Shown: in pieces, positions 25,065 to 34,599 of the stretch
How positions within the stretch are numbered: the stretch's first letter is position 1
Layout of the letters: every line of letters starts with the position of its first letter
From: an uncultured Colwellia sp.
GTDB taxonomy: Bacteria > Pseudomonadota > Gammaproteobacteria > Enterobacterales > Alteromonadaceae
Direction: 5' to 3'
DNA length: 38,104 bases
Assembly (NCBI GenBank): GCA_913057925.1
Contig: CAJXPG010000020.1
Location: 1 to 38,104, forward strand
Program-made: the position numbers and the translations under genes
Notes under the pieces: generated by a model
The model's input: only the letters and a program-made list of their open reading frames with translations
Database searches by the model: none
What the model was told of the DNA's origin: nothing

Positions 25065-26267
25065 TTAAGATTGTTTTACTTTTTTATATTCATGTAACCA
25101 ATAGGTGGTATCTAGTTTTGAAAGAGGTTTACTGATGTAATAGCCTTGCCCTATATCACAGCCCATTGAAAGTAGTAGCTTGAAGGTTTCTTTATCTTCG
25201 ATGCCTTCTGCGACAACCTTCATCCCGAGTTTATGCGATAGGGTTATGCAGGTATCTACAATGACTTTAGATTCAGAACTTGAAAGTAATTTACTGATAA
25301 AAGACCTATCAATTTTTAACTCATTAAAAGGTATACGATAAAGCTGTAATAAAGAGGAGTAACCAGTACCGAAATCGTCAATAGATAAATGAAACCCTTT
25401 CAGTCTCATCCTGGTTAAGGTGTCCATAGAAGGAATTAATTCGCCCATTAATTCAGATTCAGTTACTTCAAAACATATTTTTGATGGCTTGATTGAAGCT
25501 TTTTTGATTAATTCTTCAAGTTTTTCTGGCAAACTTAATGAGGTAACGTTACTGGCACAGATATTAATAGAAACATTGACGTTATAACCCAGTTTTTCCC
25601 ATTCACTCTCTTGCTCTATAGCAATTTTAATAATGCTGTCTGTCAGGGGTTCTAATAAATTATATTTTTCGACAAACGGTAGGAAATCATCTGGAAATAT
25701 CATAGATTTTTCAGGATGTATCCAGCGTACCAGTGCCTCTACGCCAATGAGCTTATTGGTTTTTAAGTCCACTTGAGGTTGGTAATAAAGTACTAACTGA
25801 TTATCCTTTATCGCTTTGCTAATTTCTTCTTTAGAGAAGTGAGTACTCTTAACGACAGTGCTCTTAGTACTAGGATTGGCAATATTGGTTATATTAGTAC
25901 TGGGCTGCTTGATAAGGCTAGCAAGAATAGCCTGAACTTTATCGGGATCAACAGGCTTAGTTATTTGAGCAATAACTTGTAACCCTAATTGCTGGGCTAA
26001 CATTGCGGTAGAATGCAAAACACTTGAATCAAAGCCACTGATTAATATTAATTTAGATAAACAGTTTTTTTCTGCTAGGGCACGTAATATCTCAACGCCG
26101 TCCATTTTTGGCATTTTAATATCTAAAATAACGACATCGTTACAAGTCAGTTGTTTTTTAATAAAGTCAGGCGAATTTAAAAAAATTTCAACATCGGAGA
26201 AGGCTTCTTTTGAAATTTCTTTTAAAAGTGCCGCAAAATCGGGATCATCTTCAACAATATATAACAT
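25065..26267 (-). CDS. REC-EAL response regulator, predicted c-di-GMP phosphodiesterase
   Basis: N-terminal receiver ('LYIVEDDPDF…VVILDIKMPKMDG'); EAL signature 'EALVRW', 'CFEVTES', 'DDFGTGYSSL', 'LKIDRSFI', 'VVAEGIED' intact. Confidence 0.95.
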   Translation of the reverse strand: MLYIVEDDPDFAALLKEISKEAFSDVEIFLNSPDFIKKQLTCNDVVILDIKMPKMDGVEILRALAEKNCLSKLILISGFDSSVLHSTAMLAQQLGLQVIAQITKPVDPDKVQAILASLIKQPSTNITNIANPSTKSTVVKSTHFSKEEISKAIKDNQLVLYYQPQVDLKTNKLIGVEALVRWIHPEKSMIFPDDFLPFVEKYNLLEPLTDSIIKIAIEQESEWEKLGYNVNVSINICASNVTSLSLPEKLEELIKKASIKPSKICFEVTESELMGELIPSMDTLTRMRLKGFHLSIDDFGTGYSSLLQLYRIPFNELKIDRSFISKLLSSSESKVIVDTCITLSHKLGMKVVAEGIEDKETFKLLLSMGCDIGQGYYISKPLSKLDTTYWLHEYKKVKQS

Positions 26268-26355
26268 AGATAATTAAACTGTATTTTTATGTTAAAAAAA
26301 GTATAGCTCAATTGAAAATGTGCACATATTATTTGTAATCATGAGGGGGAGTTAT

Positions 26356-26391
26356 CAAAAAAACACCTAGCCTCATCGCTGAAACTAGGTG
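26356..26391 (-). terminator. Rho-independent terminator downstream of chiA
   Basis: Minus strand CACCTAG-TTTCAGCGATGAGG-CTAGGTG followed by TTTTTTT. Confidence 0.8.
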
Positions 26392-26482
26392 AAAAGTGTA
26401 GGGAGTTAATTAGTTACCTCATACCAAAAAAGGTTTCCACTTCCGTGTGAGAAAGGCGGCTAATTAGTTACCACATGTATCC

Positions 26483-29104
26483 TTACTTTTTCCAAACATC
26501 GGCAGTGCCAGGCTCTTCACCTTTTGTCCACCAAGCAGCGGTATAGGTTACGCCGTTGTGTGATGCTGTATCACCAGTGTTATAAACTAAATCAGCACGC
26601 CAAGCACGAACAGTGCCGTCATCAGGAATGACTTCTGACCATGCGCCGCTTTGATCAGGTTGTTCACCTGTAGTCCACCAGTTTGCTTTATATTCAACGC
26701 CGTTGAACATGACTGTATCGCCGGTATTATAAATTTTACCGCTATCCCAAGTTGTACCACCACCTGTGGTTTTATTGGTTACGGTTACGGTGAAGCTTTG
26801 TGTGGTCACTACTGTGCCATCGCTAACGTCAACACTAACAGTGTAATTAGTATCAGCATCAACTTCGGTTGCAGTTAATGTAACATTGGCATCAGCACCA
26901 GAGAGTGTTAAACCTGCTGGTACGTTCCATGAGAATGTTAGCGGATCGTTATCTGCATCAGTCGCGCTAACAGCCACATTGGTTTGCATGTTTTCTTCAA
27001 TAGTTACATCAGCAATCATCTCAACCACTGGAGCATTATTACCTGTTGTTGGTGCTACAACGGTTAAGGTCGTTGACTTACTTACGTTTGCTGTACCGTC
27101 TGATACCGTTAATGTTAATACGTAGTTAGTATTTTGTGTCACGGTACTGGCTGTAACCGCAACACTTGCACTATCAGTGCCGGTTGCCGTTAATGCATTA
27201 TCGATTGACCAGCTGTATGTCAGTGGGTCATTGTCAGCATCGGTTGCGCTTGCCGTGATAGTAATATTTTCACCTGAGTTCACAGAGAAGCTATTAGCTA
27301 AACTAATTACTGGCTTTTTATTGATTGGACCAACAACACCACCTAAACCTTCATGCATAGCATTAAGGATATCGCCATTATCAGCATCAATTTCCCAAGC
27401 AAATAAACCACCTAGACCATTAGCTGTAACATACTGGCCTTTAGCTAAGACAGAACGCGGACTATCGTAAGTCACTAAGGTGCCCGATTGTCTGTTCCAA
27501 ACATAAGCCGCATCGGCAAGTTCGTCATAACCAACTTCAAAGCCGTTTACGCCAGTACCTGCGCTACCTACCATATGTTGTGCAAGACCTTTATAGTCGA
27601 TAATGCCATCTTCCCAAACGCCTTGAGCAGTAGAGCCTTTAAGCTTTCCTGTACCGTCAGCAGTCATTGGGTTATCAGCAATAGTAGTATTTGCTGGCAT
27701 TACACCTTCCCAACCACGGCCGTACATTGCGGTACCAACCACGATTTGTTTAGCGGCAACACCTTGCGCTAATAATAAATCTACGGCATTAGTGATAGTG
27801 TAAGCTGGGCCTTTACGTGGCTCGCCTTTATCATCTAAGCCAGTGCCATTACATTCATCAACACTGATATGGCTACCACAGTTTAAGCCTGTTTGATGAC
27901 CGGTTACATTGTTCCAGCCGCCAAAGAAGTCATAAGTCATGGCAAAGATGTAATCCATAAATTGCGCAGCAGCTGCGTAATCAACGTCTTCAATTTTGTC
28001 GTAACCTGAACCAATAGCGGAAGTTAGTTCATACTGACGACCCGTTTCAGCTTCAAGTTCATCTAACATGATGCGAAGTTCTTGCATTAATGCAACATAC
28101 GCTGGACCATCGTTAACGGTATCGCCAAGTTTTGAACCTGCTGCACCATCACCACCTGGGAATTCCCAATCAATGTCTACACCGTCGTAAAATTTCCATG
28201 TTTTCAGGAATTTTTTCATTGAGGCGACAAAAACGTCACGATTAGCTTTGCTAGTAAAACCATAAAATGGGTCAGATAACGTCCAACCACCCACTGAAGG
28301 TAATATTTTCAGATCAGGGTTACGTTGTTTTAATGCCATTAATTGCGCATAAGTACCACGAATTGGATCTTTTGCATCAATACCCGGAAGGGCTTTTTGG
28401 ATAGCAGCCCAAGGATCATGAATTACAACTTCGTAATCGGCTGAGCCAGCACAAGCAGTTTCTAATGCACGCCAGCTATTACCATTTTCTATTTCTTTTA
28501 ATGATTCGTTAGCGCCACAAATTGGAATGAAACCGTATAATAAATGCGTTAAGTTATCAGCTGGTATTTGGGTGACATCATAACCACGACCATAAATTCC
28601 CCATTCAACAAAATAAGCACCAACGACATTATCTATTTGCGTTGGATAACTTTTATTGTTTGGATCAATGTTCATAGCCAAAGGTGCTAAATGACCACCA
28701 TCAGTATCAGCAATAATAATTTCTTTTTGTGCACTGGTCGCACAGTCAGCACCTTCACATAATGCAATGGTTAATTGGTGACGACCTGATTTATCATAAG
28801 GGAAGTTGATAACGCCGCCCTTAGTCCCTGCTGCCAATGTACCTTCGTTGACAAGCATGTCATCAAAATAGACTTTGTAGCTATCGCCGCCGGTACCACT
28901 CCATGAATTCCATTTAATAGCAATATCCACCACGTCTTTAGCAGTAACTAGGTCTTTATAAGAACCGTTGTTTTCAAGATCGACCTCAACAAAAGAGTAA
29001 TTTTGTGGTGTCCAATCAATGCTTGGTGCAGCTGGTGCTGCTTGAGCATGTTGTGATGACAGTGCTGCGCTTATCGCACACACAGTGAGTAGTTTTTTAT
29101 ACAT
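26483..29104 (-). CDS. chiA: GH18 chitinase A-type with N-terminal ChiA_N-like domain, two cadherin/Ig-like domains and two CBM5/12 modules
   Basis: Signal peptide; 'FYDGVDIDWEFPGG' (DxxDxDxE); 'VVGAYFVEWGIYGRGYDV'; C-terminal 'YKANWWTTGEQPDQSGAW' and 'YTAAWWTKGEEPGTADVW' CBM5/12 signatures. Confidence 0.95.
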   Translation of the reverse strand: MYKKLLTVCAISAALSSQHAQAAPAAPSIDWTPQNYSFVEVDLENNGSYKDLVTAKDVVDIAIKWNSWSGTGGDSYKVYFDDMLVNEGTLAAGTKGGVINFPYDKSGRHQLTIALCEGADCATSAQKEIIIADTDGGHLAPLAMNIDPNNKSYPTQIDNVVGAYFVEWGIYGRGYDVTQIPADNLTHLLYGFIPICGANESLKEIENGNSWRALETACAGSADYEVVIHDPWAAIQKALPGIDAKDPIRGTYAQLMALKQRNPDLKILPSVGGWTLSDPFYGFTSKANRDVFVASMKKFLKTWKFYDGVDIDWEFPGGDGAAGSKLGDTVNDGPAYVALMQELRIMLDELEAETGRQYELTSAIGSGYDKIEDVDYAAAAQFMDYIFAMTYDFFGGWNNVTGHQTGLNCGSHISVDECNGTGLDDKGEPRKGPAYTITNAVDLLLAQGVAAKQIVVGTAMYGRGWEGVMPANTTIADNPMTADGTGKLKGSTAQGVWEDGIIDYKGLAQHMVGSAGTGVNGFEVGYDELADAAYVWNRQSGTLVTYDSPRSVLAKGQYVTANGLGGLFAWEIDADNGDILNAMHEGLGGVVGPINKKPVISLANSFSVNSGENITITASATDADNDPLTYSWSIDNALTATGTDSASVAVTASTVTQNTNYVLTLTVSDGTANVSKSTTLTVVAPTTGNNAPVVEMIADVTIEENMQTNVAVSATDADNDPLTFSWNVPAGLTLSGADANVTLTATEVDADTNYTVSVDVSDGTVVTTQSFTVTVTNKTTGGGTTWDSGKIYNTGDTVMFNGVEYKANWWTTGEQPDQSGAWSEVIPDDGTVRAWRADLVYNTGDTASHNGVTYTAAWWTKGEEPGTADVWKK

Positions 29105-29126
29105 ATCTGCCTCTTATTATAATAAT

Positions 29127-29140
29127 GCTAGTTTCCTAGC
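29127..29140 (-). other. Small hairpin with GAAA tetraloop in leader of chiA
   Basis: Minus strand GCTAG-GAAA-CTAGC, about 22 nt upstream of the chiA start. Confidence 0.5.
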
Positions 29141-29183
29141 GTGTTGTTATTGTTAAACAATTTTTTCGCGTTTACTTTCGTTG

Positions 29184-30776
29184 TTATCGTTTTTGCCAAA
29201 CATCACTGACATCAGGCTGCTCACCTTTCGTCCACCATTTAGCTTGATAGTTAATCCCTTGATAACTGACTACGGCACCTTGAGAATATTCATGTTGCGC
29301 ATTCCAAATGGCGGTACCGCCATCGGTTGATGACTCTAATTGCCAAGCGTTGCTGTTATTGGGTGTTTGATTCTTATTCCACCATTTGGCTGAATAGACT
29401 TTATTTTGATAACTGACTTTGTCGCCAGATGAATAGGCAGCATTGCTATCCCATGGTGGAATCGTTGGCTCTACTACGCTGTTAGTCACTGTGACCGTGA
29501 AGCTTTTTGATGTAGTTAACATGCCATCTGAAACGGCAACACTTAGAGTAAAGTCAGTGTTTTGTTCAACTGCTGGCGCAGAAATGGTGACATTGGCATC
29601 GGCGCCGCTGTAATTTAGTTCACTGGGTATTTGCCAAGTAAACGTTAGCTCACTTTGCTCATCGTCAAATGCGTGAACATGAATCGCTTCAGTTGACGAT
29701 TCTTCCATTACAATATTGGCAATATCATGGACAATGGGCGCAGTATTAACAGGTGCAGCTTGAATACTTACAACAAAAGTATGCTCTGTATCAGATAGGT
29801 AAGTGACATTACTAAGTAAATTATTGCTATCAAAAGCTATGTTACCTTGTGAGTCTTTGACACCAATATTAAGTAAATGCGGATAATTTTGGTTTAAGCT
29901 GTTGGCAAAGTCGCTACCCCAAGAGGCTTGATTGGCTGAAGTGATAGCGAGTTGTTGATTGACAATTTCTTGACCGTTAGCATTAAAAGCGCGGAAGTTA
30001 ACCGTTTCACCTATGGCGGCTGACTGTCCTTGTTTGAGGTAAAACCCCGCATTAAACCAGTTATCTACAGCCGTGTTATCACGAATAATGGTGATATCAC
30101 TACAGTTATAAAATCCTTCACCAACGACATCATCACGTTGCCAGCGGCTATATAGAATTGCATCACCAACACGTTCTGCTGGAATGTTCACGCTCATCTC
30201 GTAAAAGCGGTTACCATCAGTGGCTTTAATAAAGTCAACATTGCCATGTGATTGCACTAGGCTAATATCGGCCCAAGTTAATGGCATAGTGCTACCATCA
30301 TAGTTAGCATCACTTAAATAGAACTGCCAAAAGCTTGGATTATGTGGTGTGGTGGCCAAAAATTTAATTTGAATATCCCCATTGGCATTAGGTACTACTT
30401 CACTGCGTTGCCAATGAGCGGAAGGTAAATTCATGCCTTTTTTCTTCACATCGCCACCCGCACATAAAGTACCATCCGGAATATTAGCTTTCACCTCGAC
30501 TAAATTGGTGAAATCGGCAGTGTTGACGGCAAACTCATGTTGCTGAATGAATTGAAAGTGACCAGAGTCTAAGTAAGCAGCACGACAAGCAGCATTAGGA
30601 ATACTTGAGCCATCTTCGGGCCACCAATAACCTTGTTGTAATTCACAAAAGGCTTGGCGAGCCATTGGACTGAACATATAACCATGGGCAGAAACTTGTT
30701 GATTAGCACCAAATAATGTCGATGAGAGCGCCAGTGTTATCGCTGCTGTTTTAAGGTTTAAGTGAAATTTAGACAT
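29184..30776 (-). CDS. AA10 lytic polysaccharide monooxygenase with Ig-like and two CBM5/12 modules
   Basis: Signal peptide ending 'VSA|HGYMFSPMARQAFC' giving mature N-terminal His; 'AACRAAYLDSGHFQFIQQHEFAV'; C-terminal 'YSAKWWNKNQTPNNSNAW', 'YQAKWWTKGEQPDVSDVW'. Confidence 0.93.
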   Translation of the reverse strand: MSKFHLNLKTAAITLALSSTLFGANQQVSAHGYMFSPMARQAFCELQQGYWWPEDGSSIPNAACRAAYLDSGHFQFIQQHEFAVNTADFTNLVEVKANIPDGTLCAGGDVKKKGMNLPSAHWQRSEVVPNANGDIQIKFLATTPHNPSFWQFYLSDANYDGSTMPLTWADISLVQSHGNVDFIKATDGNRFYEMSVNIPAERVGDAILYSRWQRDDVVGEGFYNCSDITIIRDNTAVDNWFNAGFYLKQGQSAAIGETVNFRAFNANGQEIVNQQLAITSANQASWGSDFANSLNQNYPHLLNIGVKDSQGNIAFDSNNLLSNVTYLSDTEHTFVVSIQAAPVNTAPIVHDIANIVMEESSTEAIHVHAFDDEQSELTFTWQIPSELNYSGADANVTISAPAVEQNTDFTLSVAVSDGMLTTSKSFTVTVTNSVVEPTIPPWDSNAAYSSGDKVSYQNKVYSAKWWNKNQTPNNSNAWQLESSTDGGTAIWNAQHEYSQGAVVSYQGINYQAKWWTKGEQPDVSDVWQKR

Positions 30777-30787
30777 AGTGTTCCCCT

Positions 30788-30815
30788 AGCGATAAATGCC
30801 GAAGTATTTATCGCT
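30788..30815 (-). other. Intercistronic hairpin abutting the RBS of the LPMO gene
   Basis: 10 bp perfect stem AGCGATAAAT-8 nt-ATTTATCGCT; minus strand continues directly into AGGGGAA and the ATG at 30776. Confidence 0.65.
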
Positions 30816-30860
30816 GGTTATTTGTAAAAATGATTAAGTTATTTGAAGTAAAGGATGCGT

Positions 30861-33800
30861 TTATAAACTACAAACTTTATCCCAGTCGGAGCCGCCCGGC
30901 TCAGAGCTAGCCCACCATTTAGCTTGGTAAACTGCATTGTCGTGGACAACCATATCGCCTTGATTGGCATGACTAGAATTCCCAGCCCAATCTTTTTGTG
31001 GAAATTCTGGGTAAACAGACAAGCTTGCGACATCAACTCCTTCACAGGTTGCGCCTGTTCCGCCGCCATCACCGCCACCCGTTCCACCGCCTGAAGTTGC
31101 TTCTGTTAAGTGTGGATATTCAGCTTTGAAGGCAAAGGTTTTACCGTCTTTTTCGATGGTAAAGTTCACCGGGCCACTGATTGGCATGTAATACATCACT
31201 TGCGCATTGACAGTTTCACCCGGCGCAAACGGTTCAGCTTCGCCGCCCCATTCATTGGTTAACGTGATAGAGAAACGATGGAAGTCATTTTCAAAACCGC
31301 CAATATTGTCACCTGCTGTGTTTGATGCATTAACATCGATAGCCATTTTCAATTTCTTAGTAGCATTCCAGTTAGATTTGAAGATAGCTGATGTTGAAAC
31401 TGGCACATCAAATGAGATTTTGGCACCGCTCAAATCAATTGTAGAGTTGTTGGTAAAGGCAAACGTTGGACTGATTGGATAGTTGTCATCACCAACCGGG
31501 AAGTCTTTAGCAACAAAACTCACATCAACCATTTCAGTTGGTTTAACAAATGCTTTATTGCCCTTGTCTATCCCGTATGGCGTGCCACTTTGATTAAATT
31601 TATCATAAGCAATCGTTGTCATGGTTGAGCCCATAAAGTACTCACCTTTAGCAGCGTCATAATCAAAATCACCTGCTAATTCCCAGAACATTACGCCACC
31701 TAAATTATTATTAATCACGTAATCAACTTTAGTTGCCATCGATTCTTCATCTTCCGTTGAGATGAAAACTTTTTTGGCATCGTTCCATAACCAAGGAGCG
31801 ACGGCGACACTGTCATAATGACGGGTATAATTGCCAATAAACTTATCGCTAGCATCATTTACCGGATCTAGGCCGTAAGCAGCTGAATAGCTACCAACTA
31901 TGCCTTGTTCAAGGTTTTTAACATGCCAGAGTGGGTTTGAGCCAGCAGGCACTTCGCGATCATTTTCAGTGTCATGCCAAAGGTTGTCGATACCTATAGC
32001 ACCATTACCACAGCTGTTTTTATCGCCTTTACCAGTACCTTTTGGACAATTTGCTTGATCTGGGAAAGCTGCTTGACCCCACAAACCATTGGTGCCACCA
32101 GAAACATCTTTAAAGCCACGCGTGTAGTAAGGAATACCTATGTTGATTCGACCGGCAGATAACCCGCCGCGGAAATACTTCACAGCCCAATCAGTATTTA
32201 AATAACCGATACCTTCAAACTCTTTAGTACCGTAAACATCCCACGCAGCTAATTCAGAATCTAAACCAGTATCAAATAATGATGCGTTATGACCAACGTG
32301 TGAATTCCATGCTCCGTGTAAGTCATAAGACATAATATTTACGTAATCTAGGTATTGTGTGGCTTGGAAGGTTTCCATACCACGTAATAAATAACCTGAT
32401 GAAGGCGAAGCAATTGTCAGTAGATAATGTTTACCTGCAGCTTCACCCGCTCTATCAAGACCTTCACGCAATGATTTCATTAACACTTGGTAAGAAGCAT
32501 TTAAGTGCGCACGGCGAGCATTTGAAAAAACGAAGTCATCAGGATGGCCAGAGTCCGCCATTGATGATGGATATTCATAATCAATATCTACACCATCAAA
32601 ACCATATTTCTCAATGAACTCAACAGCACTGGCAGTGAAAGCTGAAATGCCAGCATGGTTAACACTGCCGTCTGCGTTGGTTGTTAAGGTATAAAAACCA
32701 CCATCGGCAACACGTCCGTTTTCGCCAAAATGACCGCCAGTTTCAGCCCAGCCGCCAACAGAAACTAACGTTTTCACTCCTGGATGAAGCTTTTTGTATT
32801 TGTTTAATAGGTTGAAATGCCCTTTGTACGGTAGGTTAGGATCAAGCTCAGCGCCAGCAATCCCTGGCCATTCCATATTTGTCGCAGGGTTGTTCGGTGA
32901 GTTGGGATCACCAATAGACACTTTATGATTGGCATCAACATGCGCAAATGCGTAATTGATATGAGTAATTTTATCCCACGGAATATCACTAACTAGGTAG
33001 CTAGGTTGCTCATTAGCACCATTGCGCCAGCTAGTGAAGTAACCGATTACACGTCGAGGATGATCTGCACCCATTAACTCACGACCATCTTGATCGTAAA
33101 TGGTACAGTAAGGCGTGTTTACGCCTGGGGTTTGGTATAAGCCTTCTGGTCGACAAGCATCTGCGTCAGTGCCTGTTTGTCCATCGGTAACCACGGCAAC
33201 ATTGATAATATTGCTGATTGAGGTTGCACCTTTATCATCGGTCGCTTCAACCGTAAATTTGTGTTGCCCTAAAGCGGGAGCTGCCCAAGTAAAAATTGCG
33301 GTAGCGGCGTTGACAGTATCAATGGCTACACCATTTTCTCGTAATACTAACTGCGTTACTTGTCCGTCACTGTCGGTAGCGGAATATTCAAAAGTAATAT
33401 TGTCACCTACTAAAACTTTGCTTGGCACGGTTGCCATTAAGGTTGCTGTAGGCGCTTGGTTTGGTGGCGGAGTATCTTTAGCTGTCACCGTAATATTCAA
33501 ATTTTCAGTACTGGTTTGCTCACCTTTATCATCAAAGGCAATGGCTTTGATAACATGACTACCTAACGTGGCTGGCCAAGAATATTGATAAGGCGAGCTA
33601 GTCAGGCTGGCGAGTTTAATGTCAGCTAAATATAACTCAACCATTGCAACAGAGCCGTCTTCATCATTGGCATTTAACGAAAAGACAACGCTGTCATTTT
33701 CGGTAAAAGAAGAATTTTGGGCCGGTGAGATAATTGACACCGTGGGTGGGATGTTGACTACAGGGCCGCCATCACAAGTACCGAGGTTTTTCCATTCGCC

Positions 33801-34022
33801 GTATTCAGTGGAGTTCAACACTGGATCTGCTTGTGTCCACCATTTGGCTTCAAAAGCTTGGTTTTGTGATTTTACTTGCTCACCACCGACATTCGTCTGA
33901 CCTTTTTGCCATTCAATTAAATTACTACAATCATAACTTGCAGCAAAAGCGGAGTTACCCAATAAGGCGACAGATATTGCCCCTAATTTTAAAGCGTTAT
34001 TCATTGTTATTATTTTATTCAT
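30861..34022 (-). CDS. GH18 chitinase with N- and C-terminal CBM5/12-like modules and Ig/PKD-like domains
   Basis: 'YGFDGVDIDYEYPSS' (DxxDxDxE); 'FEAKWWTQADPV' N-terminal and 'YQAKWWASSEPGGSDW' C-terminal modules; likely start at 34022 (GGAAG RBS, signal peptide MNKIITMNNALKLGAISVALLGNSAFA) rather than track start 34100. Confidence 0.93.
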   Translation of the reverse strand: MNKIITMNNALKLGAISVALLGNSAFAASYDCSNLIEWQKGQTNVGGEQVKSQNQAFEAKWWTQADPVLNSTEYGEWKNLGTCDGGPVVNIPPTVSIISPAQNSSFTENDSVVFSLNANDEDGSVAMVELYLADIKLASLTSSPYQYSWPATLGSHVIKAIAFDDKGEQTSTENLNITVTAKDTPPPNQAPTATLMATVPSKVLVGDNITFEYSATDSDGQVTQLVLRENGVAIDTVNAATAIFTWAAPALGQHKFTVEATDDKGATSISNIINVAVVTDGQTGTDADACRPEGLYQTPGVNTPYCTIYDQDGRELMGADHPRRVIGYFTSWRNGANEQPSYLVSDIPWDKITHINYAFAHVDANHKVSIGDPNSPNNPATNMEWPGIAGAELDPNLPYKGHFNLLNKYKKLHPGVKTLVSVGGWAETGGHFGENGRVADGGFYTLTTNADGSVNHAGISAFTASAVEFIEKYGFDGVDIDYEYPSSMADSGHPDDFVFSNARRAHLNASYQVLMKSLREGLDRAGEAAGKHYLLTIASPSSGYLLRGMETFQATQYLDYVNIMSYDLHGAWNSHVGHNASLFDTGLDSELAAWDVYGTKEFEGIGYLNTDWAVKYFRGGLSAGRINIGIPYYTRGFKDVSGGTNGLWGQAAFPDQANCPKGTGKGDKNSCGNGAIGIDNLWHDTENDREVPAGSNPLWHVKNLEQGIVGSYSAAYGLDPVNDASDKFIGNYTRHYDSVAVAPWLWNDAKKVFISTEDEESMATKVDYVINNNLGGVMFWELAGDFDYDAAKGEYFMGSTMTTIAYDKFNQSGTPYGIDKGNKAFVKPTEMVDVSFVAKDFPVGDDNYPISPTFAFTNNSTIDLSGAKISFDVPVSTSAIFKSNWNATKKLKMAIDVNASNTAGDNIGGFENDFHRFSITLTNEWGGEAEPFAPGETVNAQVMYYMPISGPVNFTIEKDGKTFAFKAEYPHLTEATSGGGTGGGDGGGTGATCEGVDVASLSVYPEFPQKDWAGNSSHANQGDMVVHDNAVYQAKWWASSEPGGSDWDKVCSL

Positions 34023-34521
34023 GACACTTCCATTTTTACATTTTGTTAACATTGTTTTTATCATGTCATTTAAAGCTAACACAAAATATTTAAAGGTCAA
34101 TCTGTCGTCAAATTAAGACGCCGTAATGCCAGGTTAATAAACGATCGGTTTTTCTCTTTGTTTTTCAATGCTATGCCTCTTTTGTTTATTTTATTTCTTT
34201 TAGCTACTTTTCACCTCTGTCTAGACAAAAAAACACATGTGTAAATTTTTTGTTAAATTTGCGAGGCTTTGTTTGATTGGGCTGAGGAGATTAAACCTGA
34301 CCGATAATAATCTTGGTTATAACATATTCTTATTTGTTATATGTTGAGCGGTGTTTTATTCTAATTATTCCGTAATTTTGAATTTTTATTCATATCTTAC
34401 TAATTAGGGAGGGAAATGAAATTAATATCGGCTAACGATAGCTAGAAATTAGTCATAGCAAAATGAGTACATTGAGATGCAAATTAAGTGGCTAGATAAA
34501 GTGATTTTTACGACCGTACTA

Positions 34522-34574
34522 ACACTAAAGCATTAAATTACTAAATTAGTAGCTTTAGTTTAATGCTTTAGTGT
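34522..34574 (-). terminator. Long inverted repeat downstream of aspA, possible terminator
   Basis: 16 bp perfect stem ACACTAAAGCATTAAA / TTTAATGCTTTAGTGT, 21 nt loop containing a second palindrome TACTAA-A-TTAGTA; no strong U-run. Confidence 0.45.
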
Positions 34575-34599
34575 CGGGGATCTTTAAGCCAACTTATTC

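Noticed and set aside
26407-26472. 12 bp direct repeat TAATTAGTTACC (26407-26418 and 26461-26472)
   Set aside because: Only two short AT-rich copies; insufficient to call a mobile element or regulatory array.
26651-27772. Several plus-strand ORFs antisense to chiA (and similar ones at 31207-33900)
   Set aside because: Antisense shadows of repetitive Ig/CBM coding sequence, with no RBS or family signal.
30839-31087. 82 aa minus-strand ORF overlapping the 3' end of a chitinase
   Set aside because: Alternative frame inside a clear coding region, low-complexity glycine-rich linker; no independent support.
34023-34100. N-terminal extension of the 30861-34022 chitinase
   Set aside because: A signal peptide and RBS support the start at 34022.
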